11,160 bases of DNA from Dunaliella salina (lineage: Eukaryota > Chlorophyta > Chlorophyceae > Chlamydomonadales > Dunaliellaceae): assembly GCA_002284615.2 (NCBI GenBank), contig MU070022.1, positions 129,560-140,719 on the forward strand, written 5' to 3'. The position numbers were made by a program, and so were the translations under genes. Each line of letters starts with the position of its first letter. Position 1 is the stretch's first letter. Of the stretch, positions 1 to 11,137 are shown piece by piece. Below the pieces are notes generated by a model. It ran no database searches. It saw only the letters and a list, made by a program, of their open reading frames with translations, and was not told the origin of the DNA.

Positions 1-268
1 ATTTTCATGTTTGAAGTATGACAAACTCATGGAACAAGGACTCACAAACAGACTTCTCTTGAGATGCATCACACTTGCAACATAGCCGCACTTTTAAATT
101 CTTAATGCATGAGCGCTTCAAATAGACATGTGGGATTGACCAAAGATACAGCTTTTCGCGGCTATTATCTACCCCAGCATCTACACGTAAATGCCTTAAA
201 TCACACCCACAGTCGCCCTCCAATACTCCTTTTCCAACGGTTACTACAACTTCTGTATGCAAAACAAT

Positions 269-276
269 ATATTGAG
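269..276. repeat. Left target-site duplication of hAT-type element
   Basis: The eight bases ATATTGAG directly precede the left terminal repeat. They match ATTTTGAG at 932-939, directly after the right terminal repeat, at seven of eight positions. An 8-bp duplication is the length made by hAT-superfamily transposases. The single mismatch is consistent with mutation after insertion. Confidence 0.7.
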
Positions 277-931
277 CAGGGTTGGGTCATTCGCGGGTCT
301 GGGAGTTACCGTTCGCGTATATACGTGTAAAATATGCGTATGTCGCGTATGTACGCGAATTTAGAGGGCCATGTTGGTGAGTGTTTTGGGTGGGGGTAAC
401 CAGGATCGAACCTGGGACCCCCACCCCAACCATCCCCTGCCACCCCCAAACCCCACAAACATTAAATATGCCAAAGAGAAGGGTCCTGAGTGGGATTATG
501 TCACACCTGTTCATCCTGAGGCACGGATGGGGCCAAGCAGAGCAAGAACAAGTACAAACTGTGTGAGCATGTGTACCATGGTGGTGCCTGGCGCATCAGG
601 CAGCATCTCTTGCAAGTTGCTGGCTCAGGGGTAGCCCGCTGCACAGGACCTGGAACAGCTGGGGAAGGCTCAGCCCTGGGTTGCCGTGGATGAGGAGGGG
701 GAGGAGGGGGAGGGGGCCCAGGAGGAAGTCAGCAGTGATGGACCTCCGTGCTTTGGTTCATTTTTATGCAAGACTTCGGAAAAATGGGAACAGAAGATGG
801 GCTGGGCCTGCCCAGAAATTTTCACTGACGAATTTTTTTGCGCACTCCAACCTGCGGGATTTACGATTCGTGAATTTAAGGCCATTTTTAGCGTTCGTTA
901 AAGTACGCGTATCACGAATGACCCATCCCTG
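277..931. mobile_element. Non-autonomous hAT-type transposon (MITE-like, 655 bp)
   Basis: The ends are inverted copies, CAGGGTTGGGTCATTCGCG at 277-295 and the reverse complement of CAGGGATGGGTCATTCGTG at 913-931, with 17 of 19 bases identical. Near-identical 8-bp direct repeats flank them. A CAGGG start with an 8-bp duplication is the classic hAT signature. Just inside both ends are many short variants of TTCGCG, ACGCGTAT and ATTCGTGAAT, the kind of subterminal repeat hAT transposases bind. No transposase-like reading frame is present; the short open frames show no family similarity, so it would have depended on a transposase made elsewhere. It lies in what is probably the last intron seen of the aldolase gene, or downstream of it. 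The superfamily call is strong; the family is unknown. Confidence 0.75.
388..426. repeat. Strong stem-loop inside the hAT-type element
   Basis: Bases 388-397 (GGGTGGGGGT) pair perfectly with 417-426, and an inner stem CCAGG (400-404) pairs with CCTGG (411-415) around a six-base loop, ATCGAA. The inner part resembles a tRNA T-arm or Pol III box B (GGTTCGATCC on the minus strand, one base short of consensus). I find no box A nearby and no acceptor stem, so a functional tRNA is not supported. Confidence 0.5.
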
Positions 932-939
932 ATTTTGAG
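932..939. repeat. Right target-site duplication of hAT-type element
   Basis: ATTTTGAG directly follows the right terminal repeat and matches ATATTGAG on the left side in seven of eight bases. See the 277-931 element. Confidence 0.7.
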
Positions 940-3566
940 TGCACCTAGCGTCTAGTCGATACCCCAATACACCTGGGCACATCTCTTCCTCACATCTCTT
1001 TTTTTGGGCTAACAATACTTGGACACTTGGAGATTTTGCATCATCCACAAGCCAGCAAATGCCTTTACCTGACAAGACAACTGTGTAGGGGTATCACTAT
1101 GCATGAAGAATATTTCTTGCCCTGCGCAATGCCTGCGCTTACATTACATTTGTTAAGGGTGCATGATGATACTTTATTACTGAAATCATTACTTTTCGGG
1201 ACAACAACAGTTACAGGGTGGTCAGGAGCTTCCCTTCCTAAGCACCCCAGCCCCGAAAACCCTCCAGCGGCATAAGCACTGGACATAAGTATACAAGGCA
1301 GGCGGGCTTACTTTCTCTTGTGGGAGGCATAATGGAATACTCCACTGTGCCTGCAGCTTCTGGTGTAAAAGCAATTTAGAAGCAGATGCCGCTTATGCAT
1401 TAAAGAAAGATGTTGTAGCAGCGCAGAGGGGAGCAGCAGAAAGAGCAACAGCGCTAAAAGATCTCTGCCTATTTGAAGCACAGGTGTGTAACTATCATCT
1501 TCCGGCTGCAAGATTTACGTGCAAAACTTTTTTTTGCAGGGTGACCGGGGGGTTGAGATGAGACCATCTCTATGTGGGTATACCATTCACTGTATAAATA
1601 TCGCAGGAGAACGTCCTCACCTTGATCTTCCCCCAAAAACATGTACCTTATGCAACCCTGCGCCCACCACGGACCCCTGTTACAGACATTCTTCGCAACT
1701 GCACATCAATCATGCAGGGGCTTTCGACTGATTTTGCCCTGAAAAAGCACCTTTCAATCAGTTGTAAGATTTTCTGGCAATTCAAGAAGCTGGCCAGGAA
1801 CAGTTGTGTGGTAAACCCCTCCAGGTGCTCCTCATCCTGCGAAGGAGTGCTGCTTGCCTGTTTCCCCCTTCACAACTGCTACCTTTCCTGCTACTGCCAC
1901 CGCTTTCCTCCATGATGCTCACTGGCTGTTTGGTTGATGTGACCCACACATAGGCTACGCTCCTCTTTGCTGCTCCATGTTGCTACTTTGATGGTGCTCC
2001 ATCTGGCCATTTTCATGCTGTAGGACTAGAGCTGCTACCAAGGGCGCTGCAGGGTAGGGCAAGGCAAATCAAACCCCAGAGCCACCTAACATCATTTTTC
2101 CTCCAAAACTATGCACAACCATGCACCCTCGAAAAAAAATTACATGTCATCATTGCAGTCACCGCACTGGGCAGAAGACATTGTTTTTGCACAGCAGCAT
2201 GAGTTCTTCATGGTAAGCGGAGGGGGCCAACTGGCCTACTTGCCAGACAATTTCTTTCTCCTGTTCGTTTCTAAAATCTAGTCATGCCAGCCATAGCTTT
2301 TTCAGGAAAAAACTTTCCCCAAAGATGGCCAAAATTGGAGGGCACCAGATCAGTTCCTTGGCCTTGGACCATTCCAACACGGCCCACAGCACTCCCATGT
2401 GACCGTGTAACCAAAACTTGAACAAATTGTCCTTGTGTCAAGGAGGGTAGAGTTCGTGTAACTTTTGGATAGCAATTGTCAATCCAGATAAAACCTATAT
2501 ATTGGGAATTCTAGTCTCGAGAGCTATTGATTGGTATGTGTATGGGTCCAATAGGAGATGGTTGGAAGGGGGTGGTCCCTTTGGGGGGGTACAGACTTTT
2601 TGGGACCCACCCTCCAGATTTTTTTTGAGCAACTTGTACAGAATTCTGAAAGTACCATCGGATTCCTGAGCTTGAGGACTGTCCATTGGTACCCTGTCTG
2701 AGCAAATTGGGTAAGAGGGGGGGCTTGTGCACATGGCTGGGAGTGAGTGCCATGCATGCGAGGGTGTGGGCAGCAGGGGTTGTGGAGGCAAACATGCAGA
2801 AATTCAATCCAAACTTCAGAAATAGTGACAACGTATGATGTCTTATTGCATGGTGAAGTCAGAAGGGCAGTTCTTGGACTGGCAAGCCAGTTGTGGGTGC
2901 CTGGAAGGGCAGGTTTGCAGGAATGTCCATTCCTCGGTTTTTGCCCCATAACACTGCACCAACTCAATGTTTGATTGCGATGAGTATGCAGATGGATGCA
3001 GAATTTCAACAGGAGCAGATTGGTACCCTTATTGTCTGAGTAGGGGCACTGGAAGGGTTTTTTGGGTGATCCCTGAGGGGAGTCCAGCCCAAAAGTTTCA
3101 CATGCCGTCCAGGAGAATTTCTTTCTACCCTCCTGTTGTGTCCCACATAAAATCTGATTACATCCTGCATATTCAAAAAAAGAAAGGATGTAAGAAATTT
3201 TGGCACCCCCTGCGCTGGGTTTGAAGGGAATCTGCTGAAACCCTGTATCCCATGTTGGCTGTGCCTTCTTGCCCTATTCCTCTTGCACCAATAATCTTTT
3301 GGTGTAAGGACCCCCAATCACTGATAACCATCCAATTTGGTGCAGTGAGCGTTCAAATGCAGAGTGTTGGTGTTCAAAATTGGAGCTTCCGCCACGGCTA
3401 ATCAGGCACGTGTTCCATACTGGCAGTTTTAAAACCTTAGTTGCTGAAAGATTAGCTGCACAGCCAGCTCGAATGAATTCAAGGAGCATGCAAAAAACAC
3501 TGTGGCAGGAGAACCCTTGGGTAACCTCTTGCAAACAAAGCACTGCACTCTTGACCTCCATCTGAC
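940..3566. other. No recognisable gene; probably part of aldolase intron 5
   Basis: Open frames here are short, overlap on both strands and resemble no family I know. I searched the minus strand for the next conserved aldolase segments: the VEPE motif after strand 4, the LLKPxMVTPG motif around the Schiff-base lysine, and the FLSGGQ phosphate-binding motif. None is encoded between 1 and 3566. The stretch starts with a good donor (CAG followed by GTCAGATGG at 3566 downward), so the simplest reading is a very long intron. A weak imperfect inverted repeat (around 2570-2580 with 2612-2622) is the only structure noted. Confidence 0.5.
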
Positions 3567-6878
<3,312 letters not shown>

Positions 6879-7134
6879 GCACTCAATTCTAGAGTGTTTT
6901 CAGCATCGAGTGCATCCAAAAGAATGCGGAAGGACCCGAATGCACTCATGCAAAGAATAGGTAATTATTGTTCAAGAAATGGAAAATGAAAGTCAGCTGT
7001 GCGACTCCTACGCAGAAAGGCGAAGCAACCTGTTGCTTTGCATGCTAGGGTGTGCACGATCCAAATGGGCAACTCAGAGGACAGTGTCACTGCCAGGCAC
7101 CCTCAGGGGGGTCAAAGGCACACAGGAAGGCAAT
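6879..7134 (-). promoter_or_regulatory. Upstream region of the aldolase gene
   Basis: This 256-bp interval separates the aldolase start from the first transposon. It should hold the 5' untranslated region and proximal promoter, unless an untranslated exon lies further upstream. I see no convincing TATA box at a sensible distance and no other motif to name. An in-frame TGA at 6902-6900 limits the reading frame. Confidence 0.3.
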
Positions 7135-7250
7135 GGGTGCTTTCACACTAGGGGCTATTTTGCCTGCTATTGGTTTCCTAACAAGCAGCTACTTTGAATA
7201 GTGCAGTCCCCGTTCACACTCGGGGTGAACATCGGAAAAGCGCTATCGTA

Positions 7251-7301
7251 GCGGAATAGTGCTATCAGGCCTGAAAAAGCATGTCTAATAGCACTATCCG
7301 C
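7251..7301. repeat. Hairpin with GCTAT repeats
   Basis: GCGGAATAGTGCTAT (7251-7265) is complementary to 7288-7301 apart from one extra base. The self-complementary AAGCGCTAT motif flanks it on both sides (7238-7246 and 7307-7315). These look like subterminal repeats of the surrounding element. Confidence 0.6.
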
Positions 7302-7320
7302 CTTTTAAGCGCTATTCGGT

Positions 7321-7703
7321 CGGTTGCCGGGTAGTTGACTCGCTCCGTCATTGACCCGGGGGCTCCTGGTTTTCAATTTCCTCCAACTCCAGAAGCTCTC
7401 CCTGTCCTCTCTCCTCCTCAATGCCCCTGAGGACTCATGATGCAGCATGTTACTCTGGTTGGCAGAAGAGTTAGCAGGAAGTGGAGCGTCTTGAGCGGGC
7501 CAGACCCTTGGGCCCTCTTGAGCTGGCCCATGGACCCTCTTGAGATGGCCAGACCCATGGGTCCATTGGTGGGCGCAGGACCCGCCAGAAAGCTTGGCCC
7601 TGCTGTTGCGAAAGCGGCTGCACACGGAGCACACACAAAGACGTGGCACTTGACGTCGCCCTTGCGGCTGCACACGGAACACACACAAAGGCGTGCGCAT
7701 CAT
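7321..7703. other. Internal part of the outer element with local duplications; no recognisable gene
   Basis: A 27-bp unit beginning GCGGCTGCACACGGA is present at 7614-7640 and again at 7664-7690 with one difference, period 50. Around 7488-7565 there is a loose tandem array of CTTGAG-GGCC-GACCC-type units with a period near 27. Open frames on either strand are repetitive and match nothing I recognise, so I do not call a gene. Confidence 0.5.
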
Positions 7704-8110
7704 GTCAGAAATTTCCTGGCACGGTTGAAGAGCGGTTGATGCGGTTGATGAGCGGTTGAAATTATTTCAACCGCCTTTCAACCGCAAGGGGTTGAATCAA
7801 CCGTGCGGTTGAAATCAACCGCTTCAATTGCAATTCAACCGCACGGTAATGTTTGAACTTGAAGCTAAATTAATCTGGAGGCTTGTTTGGCACATTTTGG
7901 GCAGAGTAAGCATAACTGATAGTAGCCTCTGTGTAAAATACCCTTGTTTGTTTGAATCTAGACATTTGTCACTGATTGGCAACTTGACAGACTCTGAAAG
8001 GGGTCTGATCAGAGGTATTCAGTGACTGAACAGTCTGAAATGGCCAAGGATCAGAGGGTCTGAATCAAAAGGAAAAAGGGTCTGATTGGAGGTCTGGCTA
8101 TTGACAGAAT

Positions 8111-8182
8111 AGACACCTGTCTTGGATGGGATCAGAAACCTCTCTTAAATGAATTCAGACACCTGTCTTGGATGGAATCAGA
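8111..8182. repeat. 26-bp direct repeat inside the nested element
   Basis: The unit starting AGACACCTGTCTTGGATGG occurs at 8111-8136 and 8157-8182 with one difference. Around it GGGTCTGA and ATCAGAGGTA-TCAGTGAC segments also recur (near 8000 and 8200), so the core of this element was built by local duplication. Confidence 0.7.
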
Positions 8183-8400
8183 CAAAAAGGGCTTTGAAAA
8201 GGGTCTGAATCAGAGGTACACAGTGACAGCCTGAGAGCAGTAACAGATGCAAAAGGTGATGTGTTTTTTCATCTGCCACTGTTGATGGTGAGGAAACATA
8301 TTCCAAGGCAGACACTGAGGCTTATCCTCAGGATATGCACATGCACAGCCTATAAATAAGTTATATATGTAGTGTAATTTTAGAGTGGGCAAGGATATCA

Positions 8401-8460
8401 AGGCCTAGTGGTAGAAAATAAAGAGGATTTGAAAATCCCGGGATCGAAACCTGTCTTTTT
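8401..8460 (+). ncRNA. Possible tRNA-derived Pol III unit (SINE head-like)
   Basis: AGGCCTAGTGG at 8401-8411 fits an A box, and GGATCGAAACC at 8441-8451 fits the B box consensus GGTTCGANNCC at all but one defined base. They are 40 bp apart, and a T5 run at 8456-8460 could terminate Pol III. CCTAGTGGTAGAA resembles the D-arm of glycine-type tRNAs. A full cloverleaf cannot be drawn: there is no acceptor stem, so it is not a working tRNA gene. It could be a SINE remnant within the nested transposon, or chance similarity. Confidence 0.4.
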
Positions 8461-8962
8461 CATAACAAGCTCTGCTTTTCCCACTTTTCACTGTGCGGTT
8501 GAAATCAACCGCAGTTTCAACCGCGAAATTTCAACCGCAAACCTGCGGCTATTAACCAAATTTTCAACCGCTCTTCCACCGCGGTTGATTTCAACCCATT
8601 CAACCGCTCTTCAACCGTGCAAGGAAATTTCTGACGATAGACGCGTCCATTGTGAGGCATCAATTGGATAGAACCAAATCGGCTTGAAAAAGACCGATCT
8701 TTATGTTTACTGCGCTTTTCCTGCTAGTGCGAACAGGGTGTTGTTCGCTGTAATACCTGTGAGACTCGCAGTGCAAACAGGTGGTGTCAAAGTTGTATAA
8801 CTTGTATCTTAGGCAATGCTTTTTTTTAATACCGCTATTCGCTGTGGTGCAAACGCACCCAATAAATTAGGGCACGCATTTTAATGCATTGCACTGATTG
8901 ACGTTGCATTTCCAACCATTTGCAATTAATCCAGCATTAATTGCACTGTTTACTTGCACTTA

Positions 8963-9065
8963 ACGGAAAATTGGTGAATTAATTGCTTTTGCATTTCCAA
9001 ATTTGTAATTGACCACGGAAAATTGGTGAATTAATTGCTTTTGCATTTCCAAATTTGTAATTGAC
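8963..9065. repeat. Perfect 51-bp tandem duplication (period 52)
   Basis: The 51 bases at 8963-9013, starting ACGGAAAATTGGTGAATTAA, recur without change at 9015-9065 with one spacer base. Complete identity in an otherwise diverged AT-rich region points to a recent duplication, or to conversion or slippage. Confidence 0.92.
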
Positions 9066-9100
9066 AAGTGCAATTAATTGAATTTATGAATTAATTGCAA

Positions 9101-9154
9101 GGAATTAATGGTTAATGGACGAGGGGGGGGGGGGGTCCATTAATCATTAATTCC
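9101..9154. repeat. 20-bp hairpin capped by a G13 run
   Basis: GGAATTAATGGTTAATGGAC (9101-9120) is complementary to 9135-9154 with one mismatch. The loop is GA followed by G-run bases (9121-9134, G13 counting the first stem base). It is likely the centre of the fold-back element. Confidence 0.85.
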
Positions 9155-9276
9155 ATGAATTAATTACATTTCGCCATTGATTGCACTAATTAATTGCGGT
9201 TTTGAAATGTGGTTTCCAATTAATTCATTTTTTGACGTAATGATTAATTGTTAATTGCCCCTTTGGAAACGCACCG

Positions 9277-10001
9277 TGAGAGTTGAGGCTTGGTTAAGCA
9301 GCAGAATTTTAGAGCAGCAAATATTCCCCCAAAATTTAAATTCAGTAATTCTCACAGGCCATCTGTCAAAACTTCTGGGCCATTCTGGCTGTGGCCTGCA
9401 TGCTCTCCCCACGCACAGATGCAGCACATCTCAGCATAGCCAGCATGGCACGGCCCACATTGCCTGCGTGAGTGGAAATGATACGGGGGGCATGTTTGAC
9501 TGCTTGTGCAAACCCTGTGCGCCCACACTGCATGTTTGACAAGAAGGAAAGCTTCAGCTACAGATGTCAGCTGCCCACACAGCAGCAATGTGTTTGTGCA
9601 AGAATGTGTGCTGCATTGCAACGTCCTGCGGAAGAGCATGAGCGTTTTCTCAGCACTTGCCCTCGGTACCTTGTCGGACCCGGAGAGGAGGCGGTCCTAC
9701 ACATCTTGCAAGTGGCGATGGCCGTCTGGCTCGTGCCGGTGTGTACACAAGCAGCATGCAAGCAGACATCACCAGCAAAGATAGGACTTGCCTGGTCACA
9801 CTCGCATTCTTTCCTTGGAACATGGGCCTGCAGTGTCTGCTAGCACTCAAAAAGGCTGCCCTGGGGGAGATGCAGAGCCTCCTTATGTGCACTAACCCGG
9901 ATTTAGGCGCAAGTCTCCACATAGGGTGCTCATAGCCAATGGTGGCTTATCACTTTCTTGCTGATACAGCAAAGAAAGCATTTTTTTCTTTTCTCAGCAG
10001 C
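9277..10001 (+). other. Largely unassigned region with one candidate exon
   Basis: Apart from the possible J-domain fragment at 9654-9706, open frames here overlap and match no family I recognise. No repeat or RNA gene was seen. Confidence 0.3.
9654..9706 (+). CDS. Possible exon of a DnaJ (HSP40) family protein: end of the J domain
   Basis: In one plus-strand frame this encodes ALGTLSDPERRRSYTS. The LSDPERRRSY core (9671-9700) is close to the helix III and IV consensus AYxxLSDPERRxxYD of J domains, which bind Hsp70. A plausible acceptor, TTTTCTCAG, ends at 9653, and the candidate donor is GTGGCG at about 9711. The following residue is Thr where Asp is usual. The HPD signature that would define a J domain is not found upstream in this window stretch. 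A second plus-strand exon (10757-10933) looks like a later DnaJ segment, which supports but does not prove one gene. The match is short and may be chance. Confidence 0.3.
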
Positions 10002-10226
10002 CTCGCTGTTAGTGCCAGCGCTGACTGTTGGGTCTTTCCTCAATGCATGCTGGCTTTGTCCAAGGTGGACTTCAACTTGTTTTTTAGCAGCAACATTCTA
10101 CAAACACTTAAACAAAATGATGAAAAAGTAAAATCATATGTCAAAAGTAAAAGCAGAAGTATGAGCTGGACACAGCCGGTGTGTACTAGGGAAAGACCCA
10201 AAGTCAGCGCTGGCACTGACAGTGAG
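10002..10226. mobile_element. Inverted-repeat element, 37-38 bp arms (225 bp)
   Basis: 10002-10039 and 10190-10226 are inverted copies sharing AGTGCCAGCGCTGACT and TTGGGTCTTTCC, with about two substitutions and one indel. The 150-bp centre is AT-rich and has no gene. The size and arms suit a MITE. No target-site duplication is clear (left flank CTCAGCAGC, right flank TCCCACCAA), so a simple foldback repeat cannot be excluded. Confidence 0.65.
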
Positions 10227-10364
10227 TCCCACCAATGGAAACAAGCTGTGAACACCCAAAACAATGTGGGTCTGGCGGGTTGCCGACCATCTGTCCAGCT
10301 GCGTGCCTCGCTACCCCTTGCGCAGCCCGCCTCGACACCCCCCCCCCTCCCAAATCCCCATTGC

Positions 10365-10751
10365 TTAGGTTGTTAAATTGAATGGCATGTTTGGTGCTGT
10401 TGATTTTTTTAAGGTCTTGACAGCATGATAGTGGAGTTTGGTTGCAGCTGTGTGGGCTTTGTCTTTTGTCAGGCCAAGTTTGCTTAACAACTCCCTATGG
10501 GGAACAACTGTGCTTGGGTTGTAGACACTTCCAGAAACTCCAATGAGTATGGTGTGTAAATTGACTCTGTTATCGTGGTGTCTGTCCGAAAAGGCTTCTG
10601 TGCGTAGGCTCTCAATATTGTTTTTTTGTTGATTTTGTGCAGTGGGAGTTAGTTCAGGCTTGGTGTCAGAGCAAAATTTTGGCTCTTTGAGGTGGATATC
10701 TCTGTATCTGGGATTCATATCCTGCGGGTAAGGTGTGGAAAATCTCTGCCT
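10365..10751 (-). pseudogene. Retrotransposon ORF remnant (C-terminal tail of a LINE-type reverse transcriptase polyprotein)
   Basis: The frame is open from 10751 (just after TGA at 10754-10752) to the TAA at 10367-10365, about 128 codons. It reads RDIHLKEPKFCSDTKPEL, a variable stretch, then VNLHTILIGVSGSVYNPST, then LLSKLGLTKDKAHTAATKLH. I recognise this as the layout of the tail of non-LTR retrotransposon proteins: an I-E-x-KYC-x-DT-x-P-like segment, a beta strand with a G-x-x-G turn (VELxxxxxGxxGxIY), then a short helix with LGLxxxxAxxxAxKL. The reverse transcriptase core is absent; upstream the same frame has stops at 10752 and 10839, so the copy is 5'-truncated or decayed. It lies antisense between the two DnaJ-like fragments. 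Assignment is from memory of the family pattern. Confidence 0.45.
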
Positions 10752-10756
10752 TCAAG

Positions 10757-10933
10757 AGGTAGGACAAATACCATCAAGGCGTCTGAGTTGCACATTAAGT
10801 GGTTGCCTTGATGGAACACAAATATCAGGCGGGCACACTTATAAAATCTTAAGGGACAAAATGCACAGCCTAGAGCAGGCCAAGGTGCCCTTCGTGACCC
10901 TGGAACTCACCCTATCGAGACCAAACCGGACAG
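10757..10933 (+). CDS. Candidate exon, possibly DnaJ C-terminal domain-like
   Basis: The plus-strand frame is open across this stretch and ends at a very good donor, ACAG followed by GTAAGC at 10934. It reads CLDGTQISGGHTYKILRDKM, then HSLEQAKVPFVTLELTLSRP. The G-T-Q-x-x-G-x-T-Y-K-I-x-x-x-K-M pattern followed by a V-T-L-E-L-T strand resembles the P-x-G-T-Q-x-G-x-x-x-R-L-x-G-K-G-x-P and GDLxVxLxVxxP stretch of DnaJ C-terminal substrate-binding domains. The start is uncertain: acceptors ending TCTCTGCCTTCAAG (10756) or ACCATCAAG (about 10775) are possible. Coding by splice signal is moderately supported; the family call is weak. Confidence 0.33.
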
Positions 10934-11137
10934 GTAAGCCCAGCCCCAACACTTGCGGACCAGGTGGCGTGTCAGCCTCTGCAACAACCAGGGAAAGTTC
11001 CCCTTCTTTTGTGGGCAATCTTTCCTGTGCATTGTTGTAAAAGATAAGTCCATCCCCAAATACCTGTATATACTGGTATGTAATAAAATAAGTTGAACGC
11101 ATGCATCTGCTTGCCACAGCTTGCATGCATCCCAAAG

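Larger units (their letters stand above)
7704..8635. mobile_element. Nested inverted-repeat element with CGGTTGA heptamer arrays (932 bp)
   Basis: Terminal inverted repeats at 7704-7739 and 8600-8635 match in 35 of 36 bases, starting GTCAGAAATTTCCTGGCACG. Behind each terminus is a block of some 130 bp (to about 7850, and from about 8490) packed with CGGTTGA or its reverse complement TCAACCG, about 18 perfect copies in mixed orientation plus degenerate ones such as GGGTTGA. Such dense subterminal repeats resemble the transposase-binding arrays of hAT or foldback-type elements. I find no transposase and no convincing target duplication (left flank CGCATCAT, right flank GATAGACG). It lies within the outer element at 7135-8860. 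A transposon is the likely explanation; the superfamily is unassigned. Confidence 0.75.
7135..8860. mobile_element. Probable TIR transposon carrying a nested element (about 1.7 kb)
   Basis: The left end GGGTGCTTTCACAC (7135) and the reverse complement of the right end, GGGTGCGTTTGCACC (8860 back), are similar. Both are followed by short GCTATT and CGCTATTCG motifs. Further in, a second matching inverted pair occurs: CCCCGTTCACACT and GGAAAAGCGC at 7208-7242 correspond to ACCCTGTTCGCACT and GGAAAAGCGC on the reverse strand of 8712-8740. AAT flanks both ends (7132-7134 and 8861-8863), compatible with a 3-bp target duplication as in PIF/Harbinger-type elements, though their usual TWA target is not matched. 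No transposase is visible. The 7704-8635 element sits inside it. Boundaries and superfamily are tentative. Confidence 0.45.
8861..9276. mobile_element. AT-rich fold-back element with AATTAATTGC repeats
   Basis: The region is built from AATTAATTG and CAATTAATT in both orientations and can fold on itself over most of its length. The left part has GTTGCATTTCCAA (around 8912-8926) and the right end, read on the reverse strand, GGTGCGTTTCCAAA (to about 9275); both are followed by GCAATTAA or CAATTAA. This suggests terminal inverted repeats of a MITE. The exact borders and target duplication could not be set. No coding capacity. Confidence 0.5.

Noticed and set aside
389..425. tRNA gene on the minus strand suggested by GGTTCGATCC
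   Set aside because: No A box, no anticodon arm and no acceptor stem; the box B is one base short and the sequence is simply a hairpin.
2524..3009. 161-codon open frame on the minus strand, among the longest in the window
   Set aside because: It overlaps open frames on both strands, has no recognisable domain or splice context, and lies in the presumed intron 5. Its length alone is within chance for this sequence.
3104..3121. Minus-strand codons reading EILLDG, like the aldolase EPEILLDG segment expected after exon 5
   Set aside because: A stop codon lies two codons upstream and another two codons downstream, VEP is not encoded before it, and no good acceptor precedes it. Most likely chance, though it falls where the next exon would be welcome.
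7305..7703. Repetitive Cys- and Arg-rich minus-strand open frame of 132 codons
   Set aside because: Its repeats come from the 50-bp period DNA duplication and overlapping frames are equally open; there is no domain or splice support.
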